NCBI GenBank assembly: GCA_021201295.1
Contig: JAJQFE010000077.1
Coordinates: forward strand, 1-64,000
Length of the DNA stretch: 64,000 nucleotides
Direction of reading: 5' to 3'
Source of the DNA: Tannerellaceae bacterium
Lineage (GTDB): Bacteria; Bacteroidota; Bacteroidia; Bacteroidales; Tannerellaceae
Shown here: positions 43,403 through 52,549 of the stretch, piece after piece
How positions within the stretch are numbered: position 1 is the stretch's first letter
Layout: each line of letters starts with the position of its first letter
Translations under genes and position numbers: made by a program
The notes under the pieces: generated by a model
What the model was told of the DNA's origin: nothing
Seen by the model: only the letters and a program-made list of their open reading frames with translations
Database searches by the model: none

Positions 43403-44530
43403 TTATAATAGGCCTTTGGTACTGGGCAATTCATAGGTATAGATATCCCTGCGGACAGCCATTTTGATTGCACGTGCCAGAGCTTTGAAAATACCTTCTA
43501 TCTTATGATGTTCGTTCTTTCCTTCTGCTTTTATATTCAGGTTCATACGGGCCGCATCACTCAGACTCTTAAAAAAGTGAAGAAACATTTCCGTAGGCAT
43601 ATCTCCTACTTTCTCTCTGTTAAAAGTCGCTTCCCATACCAGCCAGGGACGACCACCGAAATCTAATGCCACACTACACAGGCAATCATCCATAGGTAGG
43701 GTGTAGCCATACCGTTCAATTCCCCGTTTATCACCTAGTGCTTTTAATAAAGCTTCTCCCAAAGCAATAGCGGTGTCTTCTATGGTGTGGTGTTCATCCA
43801 CTTCCAGGTCTCCTTTGACCTGTATGGTGAGATCCATACCGGAATGTTTACCGATCTGGTCCAGCATATGGTCAAAGAAACCTAATCCGGTAGAGACAGC
43901 CGTTTTTCCGGATCCATCCAGATTGATCTCCACATAAATATCTGTTTCTTTAGTCGTACGCTGCACTACCGCCCGCCGTTCACCGGCAAAGAGATATTCC
44001 GTCACCTTGTCCCAGTCGTCTGTGATTAAGATCGGAGCCAGTTCGACCGGATAATCAGCCAGTGCTGCTTCTGCCTCTTCCGGTTTTCGCAACAAAATAC
44101 CTTTAGCGCCTAAATTCTTTGCCAGTTCTATATCTGTCAGGCGGTCTCCGATCACATAGCTATGGGCCAGATCATATTCTCCACTCATATACTTACCCAA
44201 CATGCCGGTCCAGGGTTTCCGGTTAGGAGAATTTTCTTCAGGAAAAGAACGGTCAATCAGTATATCATCAAACCGGATACCTTCTCCTTCAAAGGCGTTC
44301 AACATTTGGGTATGTGCCGGCCAGAAGGTATCCTCCGGAAAGGAATCTGTCCCCAATCCGTCCTGATTGGTCACCATCACCAGTTCAAAATCCAATTGTT
44401 GGGTGATAAAATATAAATTACGAAACACTTTGGGATAATAGGCCAGCTTTTCCAGGCTGTCTAACTGGTAATTCACCGGGGGTTCCAGAACTAACGTTCC
44501 ATCCCGGTCTATAAATAAGGCTCTTTTCAT
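43403..44530 (-). CDS. hisB: Bifunctional histidinol-phosphatase / imidazoleglycerol-phosphate dehydratase
   Basis: Steps 6 and 8 of histidine synthesis. 375 residues. The HAD phosphatase half (1-165) has the catalytic D8 and D10 in FIDRDGTLV. The dehydratase half (from about 185) has [17 protein letters not shown] and [16 protein letters not shown] metal-binding motifs. The E. coli-type zinc loop (Cys/His/Cys/Cys) is absent; [13 protein letters not shown] stands in its place. It is the last gene of the his operon and overlaps hisC by four bases (ATGA). Confidence 0.95.
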   Translation of the reverse strand: MKRALFIDRDGTLVLEPPVNYQLDSLEKLAYYPKVFRNLYFITQQLDFELVMVTNQDGLGTDSFPEDTFWPAHTQMLNAFEGEGIRFDDILIDRSFPEENSPNRKPWTGMLGKYMSGEYDLAHSYVIGDRLTDIELAKNLGAKGILLRKPEEAEAALADYPVELAPILITDDWDKVTEYLFAGERRAVVQRTTKETDIYVEINLDGSGKTAVSTGLGFFDHMLDQIGKHSGMDLTIQVKGDLEVDEHHTIEDTAIALGEALLKALGDKRGIERYGYTLPMDDCLCSVALDFGGRPWLVWEATFNREKVGDMPTEMFLHFFKSLSDAARMNLNIKAEGKNEHHKIEGIFKALARAIKMAVRRDIYTYELPSTKGLL

Positions 44531-45564
44531 AAGGACATGTCATTTAATGCTTTCAACAGGACGGTATTTTCTTCCGGTGTTCCGATGGTGATTCGCAGAC
44601 AACCTTCACATAAGGTTACATTGTTCCGGTTCCGGACAATGATCCCCTGCCGAACCAGATACTCATAGGTAGCATTCGCATCTTCTACTCTGACCAGCAT
44701 GAAATTAGCATCTGAGGGGTAGAGTTCCTTCACGCAGGCCACCTGGGGCAATGTAGTTTCCAGGAGGCTTCTTTCTGCCAGAATGTTCCGGAGCTGCTCT
44801 TTCATGTCAGCTTCCCTATTCAGAATTTCTAACGCCTTTTCCTGGGTAAGTTGGTTCACATTATAAGGATATTTGATCTTATTCAGGAGGGAAATAATCT
44901 CCGGGGAAGCAAAAGCCATCCCCAAACGAATACCGGCAGCTCCCCAGGCTTTAGATAAGGTTTGCAAAACAACCAGATTAGGATGTTGCGCCAGTTCCGG
45001 GACAAAAGAAGGGGAGGAAGAGAAATCAATATAGGCTTCATCGATTACTACGATTCCTTCAAATCCATTCAGGACCCGGTATATATCTTCCCGTTTCAGG
45101 GTATTGGCTGTCGGATTGTTGGGAGAACAGAGAAAGATGAGTTTGGTCTGTGCATCGATCTGTGCCAGCAAGGTATCCGGGTCCAGGCTGAAATCCGACT
45201 GTAGACGAACTTTCCGGAACCCTACATGATTCACATTGGCAGAAACTTCATACATCCCATAGGAGGGATCTATTGAGAGTACATTATCTGTAGCCAGTTC
45301 ACAAAAGGCACGGATCAGCAGATCGATGGCTTCATCACTACCATTTCCTATAAAAATAGTGTCCGGAGTGGTCCCTCTCAGCTCTCCTATCCTCTTTTTC
45401 AGTTCCCATTGCATAGGGTCCGGATACCGGTTGTAAGGAGTATTAAACGGGTTTTCGTTTGCATCTATAAAGACAGAGGCTTCACCATGAAATTCATCCC
45501 TGGCGGATGAATAGGGTTTCAGGTTCCACACATTGGGTCTGACAAGGTCTTTTAAATTTTTCAT
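44527..45564 (-). CDS. hisC: Histidinol-phosphate aminotransferase
   Basis: PLP aminotransferase, step 7 of histidine synthesis. About 345 residues. The PLP lysine is in [16 protein letters not shown]; the DEAYIDF and SPNNPT motifs are typical of class I/II aminotransferases. The start at 45564 ([13 protein letters not shown]) was chosen over the in-frame ATG at 45576 because the family begins so. It is 47 bases behind hisD and coupled to hisB. Confidence 0.94.
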   Translation of the reverse strand: MKNLKDLVRPNVWNLKPYSSARDEFHGEASVFIDANENPFNTPYNRYPDPMQWELKKRIGELRGTTPDTIFIGNGSDEAIDLLIRAFCELATDNVLSIDPSYGMYEVSANVNHVGFRKVRLQSDFSLDPDTLLAQIDAQTKLIFLCSPNNPTANTLKREDIYRVLNGFEGIVVIDEAYIDFSSSPSFVPELAQHPNLVVLQTLSKAWGAAGIRLGMAFASPEIISLLNKIKYPYNVNQLTQEKALEILNREADMKEQLRNILAERSLLETTLPQVACVKELYPSDANFMLVRVEDANATYEYLVRQGIIVRNRNNVTLCEGCLRITIGTPEENTVLLKALNDMSL

Positions 45565-45611
45565 AAAAATCATCATTTAATAGTTGGGCAGGAAATAACG
45601 GTCTACCCGTT

Positions 45612-46892
45612 TCATAATGTATGTAATCTTACCGTAACCGCGTTCCGGTGAGCCTCTAACTGTTCGTTAGCCGCCATCACACGGATCGTCTCGCCTAATT
45701 GCTGTATACCTTCCGGTGTGATCTCCTGGAAGGTGATCTTTTTGATAAAACTATCCAGATTGACCCCACTATACGCTTTGGCATAGCCGTTCGTTGGCAG
45801 GGTGTGATTGGTTCCGGAAGCATAGTCTCCGGCACTTTCAGGCGTGTAAGCTCCCATAAAGACACTGCCTGCGTTCTCGATCCGGTCGGCGATCTGCCCA
45901 TAATCTGCCGTTTGTATGATCAGGTGTTCGGGGGCGTACTGATTGGTAAAATCAATCACCTCCTGTTGGTCTTTCAATAAAATGATCCGGCTGTTTTCCA
46001 AAGATTTTTTTGTGATCTCTTTCCGGGGTAACTGCTCTAATTGTTCCCAGATAGCCGCTTCTACCTCAGGGATCAGGGCTTCACAGGTAGTAACCAGGAT
46101 AGACTGGCTGTCGGCTCCGTGTTCCGCCTGGGAAAGGAAATCGGCGGCAATAAAAGCCGGGTGGGCCGTTTCATCGGCAATCACCTCCACTTCGGAGGGT
46201 CCGGCAGGCATATCAATGGCTACCTCTTTCAGGCTGACCAACTGTTTGGCTGCTGTCACATACTGGTTGCCCGGCCCAAAGATCTTGTAGACTTTGGAAA
46301 CAGATTCCGTGCCATAGGTCATGGCTGCTATGGCCTGTATACCTCCGGCTTTTACAATGGTACTGACGCCTGACTCCTGCGCAGCAAACAGGATAGCGGG
46401 ATGTACTTTCCCTTCCCGGTTGGGTGGGGTACAAAGCACAATCTCTTTACATCCTGCGATGCGGGCCGGAACGGCTAACATCAATACGGTGGAAAAAAGC
46501 GGTGCTGTTCCTCCGGGAACGTAGAGTCCGACCTTTTCAATGGCTACCGCTTTTTGCCAGCAGGTGACACCGGGAGTGGTTTCTATTTTCTCTCCGGTAA
46601 AACGCTGGGAGGCATGAAACTTCTCTATATTTGCCTTAGCCGTGCGGATGGCCTGTTTCAGCTCTTCAGCCACCAGCCGGTCCGCTTCCCAGAACTCTTC
46701 TTCCGTAACTAACAGGGAAGACAACGTAACCTGGTCAAATTTTTCCCCATATCTTCTGACAGCCGTATCTCCTTCCTGTTGTACCTCCTGCAGCACAGTA
46801 CGCACGGTGTCAAACAGACCTGTTACATCTAATGACGGACGGACAGACAGGGCTGCCCATGCAGTCCGTTCAGGATATTTAATTATTTCCAT
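45612..46892 (-). CDS. hisD: Histidinol dehydrogenase
   Basis: NAD- and zinc-dependent enzyme for the last two steps of histidine synthesis. 426 residues. Visible family segments are KVGLYVPGGTAPLFSTVLM, GPGNQYVTAAKQ, DMPAGPSEVEVIAD, DFLSQAEHGADSQS and YAPEHL. The start overlaps the end of the acetyltransferase gene by 14 bases. Confidence 0.96.
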   Translation of the reverse strand: MEIIKYPERTAWAALSVRPSLDVTGLFDTVRTVLQEVQQEGDTAVRRYGEKFDQVTLSSLLVTEEEFWEADRLVAEELKQAIRTAKANIEKFHASQRFTGEKIETTPGVTCWQKAVAIEKVGLYVPGGTAPLFSTVLMLAVPARIAGCKEIVLCTPPNREGKVHPAILFAAQESGVSTIVKAGGIQAIAAMTYGTESVSKVYKIFGPGNQYVTAAKQLVSLKEVAIDMPAGPSEVEVIADETAHPAFIAADFLSQAEHGADSQSILVTTCEALIPEVEAAIWEQLEQLPRKEITKKSLENSRIILLKDQQEVIDFTNQYAPEHLIIQTADYGQIADRIENAGSVFMGAYTPESAGDYASGTNHTLPTNGYAKAYSGVNLDSFIKKITFQEITPEGIQQLGETIRVMAANEQLEAHRNAVTVRLHTL

Positions 46893-47424
46893 TAAATTCT
46901 CTCTTTAACAATCCATATCTCACTATATCCGTATATCCGGAAACTAATAATTCACCCTCCCGTTCGATCCCTTCTTCCCGGAAACCTAACCGTTCCGGTA
47001 TCCTGCGGCTTTTTTGGTTGCCTGTTGCCACCTGGATCAGGATACGGTTCATTTCTAATTCACCGAACGCATAAGCGATCAGCTTTTGACAGGATAAAGT
47101 GATTATACCATTTCCTTCGCATACGGGGTTCAGCCAGTAGCCGATTTCCACTTTATGATTGATCCGGTCAGGATTTTTCAAACCGATCAACCCGGCAAAA
47201 GTATTCCGGAACCAGATGACAAACAGGTACTCATCCGTCTGCCCCACACTTTCCAGGAAGGCTTCACTATCTGCCTGCATCCGGGTAGCGTCCACAAATG
47301 GTAGCTAGGTACGTAAATCATCCCGGTGTTCATCTATTGTCCGGAAGATAGACACTGCATCTTCCGAAACCGGTGGCCGTAATTCAATCTCTCCGGTTAC
47401 GGGTATAACCTGCCTGGGGGTCAT
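46879..47424 (-). pseudogene. GNAT acetyltransferase within the his operon, in-frame TAG
   Basis: RimJ/RimL-type N-acetyltransferase of 181 codons, probably acetylating a protein or small amine. The beginning MTPRQVIPVTGEIELRPPVS overlaps hisG by four bases (ATGA), which fixes the start at 47424. After IDEHRDDLRT a TAG at 47305-47307 replaces what is most simply TGG (RTWLPFVDATR); the rest is a normal GNAT fold (VEIGYWLNPVCEGNGIITLSCQKLI, IQVATGNQKSRRIPERLGF). A GTG restart at 47295 would omit the first 43 residues. It is translationally embedded between hisG and hisD. A role in histidine synthesis is not indicated by the sequence. Confidence 0.8.
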
Positions 47425-48272
47425 AGAATCATTTTTTCAATCGGGATGATCAGGATACCTTCTGCGCCTAATGTTTTCAGTTTACCAATAATTTCCCAAA
47501 AATGTTTTTCGGTGATCACTGTCTGTACAGATACCCAGCCTTCATCCGCCAGTGGTGTAATGGTCGGGCTCTTCATTCCGGGCAGCATTTCCACAATCTC
47601 ACTCAACTTATCTTTAGGGGCATTCAGTAATACATATTTTTTACATTCTGCTGCCTGGATCGCCTCAAAACGGAATAGCAACTCGTCCAGGATCTCCTGC
47701 TTTTCCCGGGACAGTTCATTATTAGCAATCAGCAGGGCCTCACTCTGCATCAGGACTTCCACCTCTTTTAACTGGTTACTTACCAGGGTACTTCCGGAAC
47801 TGACAATATCAAAGATCGCATCTGCCAGACCGATACCCGGAGCGATCTCCACCGATCCGCTGATCACATGTAGTTCTGCCTGTACGTTCTGCTCTGCCAG
47901 GTATTTAGTCAGGATCTCCGGATAAGAAGTAGCAATCATTTTCCCTTCAAACCATGCTACCCCCTGATAGGCTTCATCTTTAGGGATCGCAAGGGACAGG
48001 CGGCATTTACTGAATCCCAACCGTTTAACCAGTCTGGCTCCTGCGCCTTTTTCCACATATTCATTCTCTCCGACAATCCCTACATCTGCCACCCCATTGG
48101 CCACGGCCTGGGGAATATCATCATCCCGTAAGAAAAGTACTTCTACCGGAAAACCTTTGGCTGACAAAAGCAGGATGCGTTTTCCTCTGTTCAGTTTAAT
48201 ACCGGCTTCTTCCAGGAGAAGCATAGTTTCGTCATACAGACGTCCTTTGGATTGTACCGCAATTCGTAACAT
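47421..48272 (-). CDS. hisG: ATP phosphoribosyltransferase, long form
   Basis: First, feedback-regulated step of histidine synthesis: ATP and PRPP to phosphoribosyl-ATP. 283 residues, the long form with a C-terminal regulatory domain (SPTITPLADEGWVSVQTVITEKHFWEIIGKL). The catalytic part has LRIAVQSKGRL, the PRPP-binding area DIVSSGSTLVSNQLKEVE and GVADVGIVGENEY. It is the first structural gene behind the attenuator and ends in an ATGA overlap with the acetyltransferase gene. Confidence 0.96.
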   Translation of the reverse strand: MLRIAVQSKGRLYDETMLLLEEAGIKLNRGKRILLLSAKGFPVEVLFLRDDDIPQAVANGVADVGIVGENEYVEKGAGARLVKRLGFSKCRLSLAIPKDEAYQGVAWFEGKMIATSYPEILTKYLAEQNVQAELHVISGSVEIAPGIGLADAIFDIVSSGSTLVSNQLKEVEVLMQSEALLIANNELSREKQEILDELLFRFEAIQAAECKKYVLLNAPKDKLSEIVEMLPGMKSPTITPLADEGWVSVQTVITEKHFWEIIGKLKTLGAEGILIIPIEKMIL

Positions 48273-48317
48273 GTTGTTTCTTTTTTTATTTTGTTATATG
48301 TTATTTTTCCTGAAATC

Positions 48318-48354
48318 AAAAAAATAAGGCTTACCGAAAATACGGCAAGCCTTA
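48318..48354 (-). terminator. Attenuator terminator hairpin before hisG
   Basis: On the minus strand a 12-base stem (arms 48354-48343 and 48336-48325, UAAGGCUUGCCG with CGGUAAGCCUUA, one G-U pair, six-base loop) is followed by U7 (48324-48318). It ends about 46 bases before the hisG start. Its place between the His-rich leader and hisG is that of a transcription attenuator. Confidence 0.85.
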
Positions 48355-48397
48355 CATTTTATATCATGAATATCTACATACCACACAGCCCACCGAA

Positions 48398-48448
48398 CTA
48401 TTGTCCGTTGTAATGCAGGTGATGATGATGTAGTGAACTGATTTTCAT
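48398..48448 (-). CDS. His-operon leader peptide MKISSLHHHHLHYNGQ
   Basis: A 16-codon frame (ATG at 48448-48446, TAG at 48400-48398) has five His codons out of 16, four of them consecutive (CAC and CAT). This is the pattern of histidine leader peptides (hisL type): shortage of charged His-tRNA stalls the ribosome at the His run and favours read-through. The promoter lies just upstream and the attenuator hairpin 43 bases downstream. The peptide is too short for standard gene calling. A competing anti-terminator pairing was not resolved by eye. Confidence 0.8.
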   Translation of the reverse strand: MKISSLHHHHLHYNGQ

Positions 48449-48469
48449 TTTATATTCAATTATCCTTCG

Positions 48470-48500
48470 CAAAATTACAATAATTATTTAATTAGCCAAG
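48470..48500 (-). promoter_or_regulatory. Promoter of the his operon
   Basis: On the minus strand the -7 box TAATTTTG (48477-48470) and a CTTG (48500-48497) close to the -33 TTTG are 19 bases apart. This puts the transcript start shortly before the leader peptide ATG. Confidence 0.6.
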
Positions 48501-48556
48501 ATTTCTTACAAAAAATCACCAGAAAAGGCACCATAGCGGGTTTGACATATTTTCCC

Positions 48557-48564
48557 TACCTTTG
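48557..48564 (+). promoter_or_regulatory. -7 box of yjdM
   Basis: TACCTTTG lies 26 bases before the ATG at 48591 and thereby argues against the upstream GTG at 48564 as the start. Confidence 0.5.
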
Positions 48565-48590
48565 TGGCTCTTTATAAAATGATATATTCA

Positions 48591-48917
48591 ATGAGCAAAA
48601 TTTCAAATTGTCCGGTATGCCGGATGGATAACACCTACTTTGACGGTACTCTCAATATCTGTCCGGATTGCGGCCATGAATGGACAGACGGTGACCAGCA
48701 GGAAGAAAATACCATTCCTAAAGACAGTAACGGCGCGGAACTGGTGGATGGAGATAGTGTAACGGTAATCAAAGACCTGAAAGTAAGAGGTTCTTCGATG
48801 GTGATCAAACGGGGCACTAAAGTAAAAAGCATCCGCCTGACAGATAATCCGGAAGAGGTGGACTGTAAGATTGATGGCAGCAGCATCGTCCTGAAAACCT
48901 GTTTTCTGAAGAAATAA
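48591..48917 (+). CDS. yjdM: YjdM/PhnA family zinc-ribbon protein
   Basis: 108 residues. The N-terminal zinc ribbon has CPVCRMDNTYFDG and CPDCGHEW. The C-terminal domain DGDSVTVIKDLKVRGSSMVIKRGTKVKSIRL matches the E. coli YjdM (formerly PhnA) SH3-like part. The role in phosphonate metabolism suggested by the old name is not well supported. The start is ATG 48591, as the -7 box ends at 48564. Confidence 0.92.
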   Translation: MSKISNCPVCRMDNTYFDGTLNICPDCGHEWTDGDQQEENTIPKDSNGAELVDGDSVTVIKDLKVRGSSMVIKRGTKVKSIRLTDNPEEVDCKIDGSSIVLKTCFLKK

Positions 48918-48936
48918 GAGGAGTAACTTTAGAGTT

Positions 48937-48961
48937 AAAAGGGATTGGGAGATCCTTTTTT
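48937..48961 (+). terminator. Terminator of yjdM
   Basis: A nine-base stem (AAAAGGGAT with ATCCTTTTT, one G-U pair) has a six-base loop and continues in T's, 20 bases after the stop. Confidence 0.6.
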
Positions 48962-48998
48962 CTTAGGATAAATCCGGGAAGAAAAGAAAGACCGGAAA

Positions 48999-49454
48999 TT
49001 ACTCTTTTATATAGTCTGCTATGGATAAGAAATTTCTTTCCAGTAAATACATTTGGGTAGCCATAAATATGAAAAACTCTCCCCAATGTTCCCGGCGGTG
49101 AATATCGATCCCTTCTTTGGCAGTATAGATACGGGCCACCTGATTCCCGGTTTCACGGACATAACAGATGTCCCAGATCAATCCTTCCGGGAAATCCTTT
49201 TCTAAGACTTCTTTGTACCAGGTCAGTTTTTCAAACATCTCTAGCCAGTCATCCTCTTTTTTGTGGTTCACTTCCAGGATCACATACGCTCCCTGACGGG
49301 TAGCATCAAATTTTAATTCAACTCCTTTGACTTTGGTATTATATAATGTCCAGATCTTTTTCCAGTTCCTGAGGTAGGGCTGCACTTCGCAAAAAGCAGC
49401 AAAACTCTCCCAGAATTCTACTTTTAATTGTTTTAGTTCTTCTTTGCTGTACAT
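48999..49454 (-). CDS. DUF4268 domain protein
   Basis: 151 residues, a cytoplasmic protein of the DUF4268 family. Recognisable features are the start MYSKEELKQLKVEFWESFA, FDATRQGAYVILEVNHKK and the end YLLERNFLSIADYI. The fold resembles restriction-endonuclease-like domains in related families, but activity is unknown. The start at 49454 was chosen because MYSKEE is the usual N-terminus. The upstream region holds the third copy of the GGAGT repeat. Confidence 0.8.
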   Translation of the reverse strand: MYSKEELKQLKVEFWESFAAFCEVQPYLRNWKKIWTLYNTKVKGVELKFDATRQGAYVILEVNHKKEDDWLEMFEKLTWYKEVLEKDFPEGLIWDICYVRETGNQVARIYTAKEGIDIHRREHWGEFFIFMATQMYLLERNFLSIADYIKE

Positions 49455-49471
49455 GGGAGAATTAGTTAAAA

Positions 49472-49541
49472 CAGGAGTTAAAGGAGTCAAGTAGGTTTTC
49501 TTTCTACTGTACTCCTTAACTTCTTTGACTCCTCTGACTCC
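49472..49541. repeat. Intergenic inverted repeat, copy 3 (GGAGT family)
   Basis: AGGAGTTAAAGGAGTCAAGTAG on one side and CTACTGTACTCCTTAAC plus TTTGACTCCTCTGACTCCT on the other. It lies between the M16 protease and DUF4268 genes, both on the minus strand. Confidence 0.65.
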
Positions 49542-52423
49542 TATTTATAAATCTCATTCTTATTGACCTTAACAATCTTACCGAAGCGGGCTAATTGTTT
49601 CTGGTCTATTTTTTTGGTGTTCCCTACGATCATATAGACAACCGGATGGTCCTGTACATGTTGCTGATAAAACTTCAGTACATCTTCCATTTCCATAGAA
49701 GAGATATCTTCCAGTAAGCTGATATTGGGATCCACGGCACACCCTTCGTTCAAATATAGGGCTACTTTTTCCGGAATTTTCCGGAAAGTCGGGTAGCTGG
49801 TACTTACTCTATTGACAATTGTTTGCTTAACAGCCGGTAACCGTTCTGCTTTAACAGGCATCTGCCGGATCAATGAATCCAGTACCTCCATTGCATCCAG
49901 TGTTTTATCTGTCTGCGTAGACAATACGGTGACAAATTCTCCCGGCTTGTCTTTATGCTGCATGATAGGTAATTTATAAAGCCCCTGGGTCCTGTAGGCA
50001 AAAGAACGGTATTCACGGATCTCCTGAAATATCAGGGAGGACATATCGCCACCGAAATAGCCGGAGAATAACCGGGCAATATGACGGGAATAGGTATCCT
50101 CCACAGGATCACCGGACACTAAGCTATAGACAATACTCTGTCTTGCATCCGGCATATTATATAAGAAAATCGTAGGTTCCTCATATAGTTTTACCAGACG
50201 GTAGACCGGAGAAGCCGAAGACACTGTAATCTGGTCTACTGCTATATAATTTTTTATTTTTCCCGTTACCTGGGTATCCTGCAATGTCCCGCAATAATAA
50301 AATTCACAGGCTACTTTCCGGATCTCCCGGAATATATCCAGTAAGTCTTCTCCTTTCAATTTCTTTATATCCGACAAGGAGAGTTTGTTTAAATAAGAGG
50401 ATTTCTCCCCATATCTAACCATCTCGAACAAAGCTGTTCCCAACTGGTCCGTAGATTTATAGAAAGCTTCTCGTAACACCTTTTCTTCATCAGCCAGTTG
50501 TTTAATCTTTTTGTTATCCGCTTGGGCTTCCCGCATAAAATCTGCAACCAGAGAGAGTGTTTCATCAAACTCTGTATCAAAACCACTGATCTTCACAGCA
50601 AACTGGTTCTCATCCACTACAAAAGAAAGTGTACTGCCCAGGCTTTGCAGTTTACCGCGGAAATCATCAAAAGACAAGGTTTCTGTTCCCAGGAAAGGCA
50701 GATAAGCAGCCAATTGGACCAGCTCCGGCTGTTCCACTTTTCCTATTCCATAGGATATATCCAGCGTAAAAATATCATTGACCGGATTGACTGTAGCATA
50801 TAAGGTGGCTAACGGAGACAAAGAGATCCGGTGGGCATCCTTCTGCAAATCCAGAAAACGGGGTGTAACTTCTTTCACCGGGATCTTTTCCAGTTCCAGT
50901 GCATAATCCGAGACAGCTTCCGGGTGTTTAGGGATGATCGGCTTAAAGTTGGGCTTCGGCAGATTATCTTTTTTATATTTCCCGGTCGTTTTCGTTACAT
51001 AGAGATAATTATCCGTAAAGTATTTCTGTGCGATCGCCATCACATCTTCTTTGGTCAGGGCATTAATATGATCGATCTCCTTTACGTATTCATCCCAGGA
51101 TTTTCCCTGAGAGAACATCGTTATCATAGCTTCCGCACGGGAACTGATATCTTCGAGGCGGGAAACATATTTCCGTTTCTGCTCTAATTTCAGGCTGTTA
51201 AACATTTCGTCTGTGAAATCCCCGGCTTTGATCCGGTTAATCTCCTTCCAGATCAGGTCTTTGGCTTTTACCCGGGTCTGGATCACCAGTTTCGGCATGC
51301 CGATAACTGCCAGTGCACCGGCTTCATTCAGGTTCTCGTTAACAGTCATAGCTGCCATCAGTTTCCGGTTGATCATTAATTTATCCAGATAACCGGTCCC
51401 ATTGGAATTATTTAGTAATCCCATGACAATATTCAGCGGGATCTGGTCCGGATGGTTGGCCGGAACACCCCGGAACGCAAAGCCTACCCCGTTGATAATA
51501 GGAATGGGGAATTTAACCAGAAATTCTTCTTCCCCTGTAAAAGGAGGAAGTTCTATTTTTTCTTTGACCGGAGCCTCCCCTTTCCGTATCCGGGAAAAAG
51601 TGGCTTCCAGAATAGGTAAGACTTTTTCACTGTCAAAATCTCCACTCAGGATCAATCCCATATTAGAAGCCACATAGTATGCTTCAAAGAATTGCTGCAT
51701 TTCCGAAAGCCGGGGATTTTTCAGATTCTCCGTACTGCCTAAAATGGAATAGGCATAGGGATGAGGTTGAAAATAACGTTCCATAAATTTATCAATAGCA
51801 TCTCTGCCCATAAAATCATGGTACATATTTTTTTCCTCATACACGGTTTCCAGTTCGGTCTGGAACATACGGAACACAGGATTGATCAGCCGCTCGCTGT
51901 TCAGTTCCGCCCACTGGGCCATATATTCCGGAGAAAACGTATTCATGTAGATCGTGTAGTCATAGGAAGTTCCGGCATTCAGTTGTGTTCCTCCATACTG
52001 GGAGATCAACCGGTTAAATTCATTGGGGATCACAAACTCAGAAGCCTGTCCACTGAGTTCATTAATCTCTTTCTGGATTTCAAGCCGCTCTTTAGGATTT
52101 CCGGTTGCTGCCAGTTCATCATATTTCAGGGCAATGGCATCTAATAATATCTTTTCTTTCTGATAATCTATCGTACCGATTTTATCTGTCCCTTTAAACA
52201 TGATATGTTCAAAGTAGTGAGCGATCCCGGTGTCAGGTGAATCTTTCGCTCCTGCTTTTACTACCACTGAACCAAAAACTTTAGGTTGGCTATGGTCTTC
52301 ATTCAATCACACTGTCATGCCATTACTTAATATATGTTCTTTTACCAAAAGGGAATTATTGTTTTGTGCAGACAAGTGATTAGAAGCAAAAGATAGTAGT
52401 ATCATAAAAAATGGAAATTTCAT
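49541..52423 (-). pseudogene. M16 family zinc metalloprotease (pitrilysin-like), in-frame TGA
   Basis: Periplasmic two-lobed M16 peptidase, 960 codons from ATG 52423 with a signal peptide (MKFPFFMILLSFASNHLSAQ). A TGA at 52309-52307 follows NGMTV; the next residues are LNEDHSQPKVFG. TGG to TGA is the simplest history, since MTVWLNEDHSQP reads naturally. The active site is in AHYFEHIMFKGT (HxxEH) with the downstream Glu in the ELETVYEEKN region. A TTG at 52306-52304 could restart but would lose the signal peptide. The rest is intact. Confidence 0.88.
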
Positions 52424-52455
52424 TTTGTAATTGCAAACACACATATTTTACTATA

Positions 52456-52488
52456 CAAATATACCGGTTTCGGAGGAGAGTTCCCAAT
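52456..52488 (-). promoter_or_regulatory. Promoter of the M16 protease gene
   Basis: On the minus strand the -7 box TATATTTG (52463-52456) has ATTG (52488-52485) as a -33 box, 21 bases apart; the start codon lies 33 bases downstream. Confidence 0.5.
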
Positions 52489-52515
52489 AATGTGAAGAAT
52501 ATAACCATTTTTTCG

Positions 52516-52523
52516 TAAATTTG
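52516..52523 (+). promoter_or_regulatory. -7 box of the MscS-family gene
   Basis: TAAATTTG matches the consensus 27 bases before the start; the -33 region is not convincing. Confidence 0.4.
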
Positions 52524-52549
52524 CCTTTAAACTATACCTACTCTTTTAT

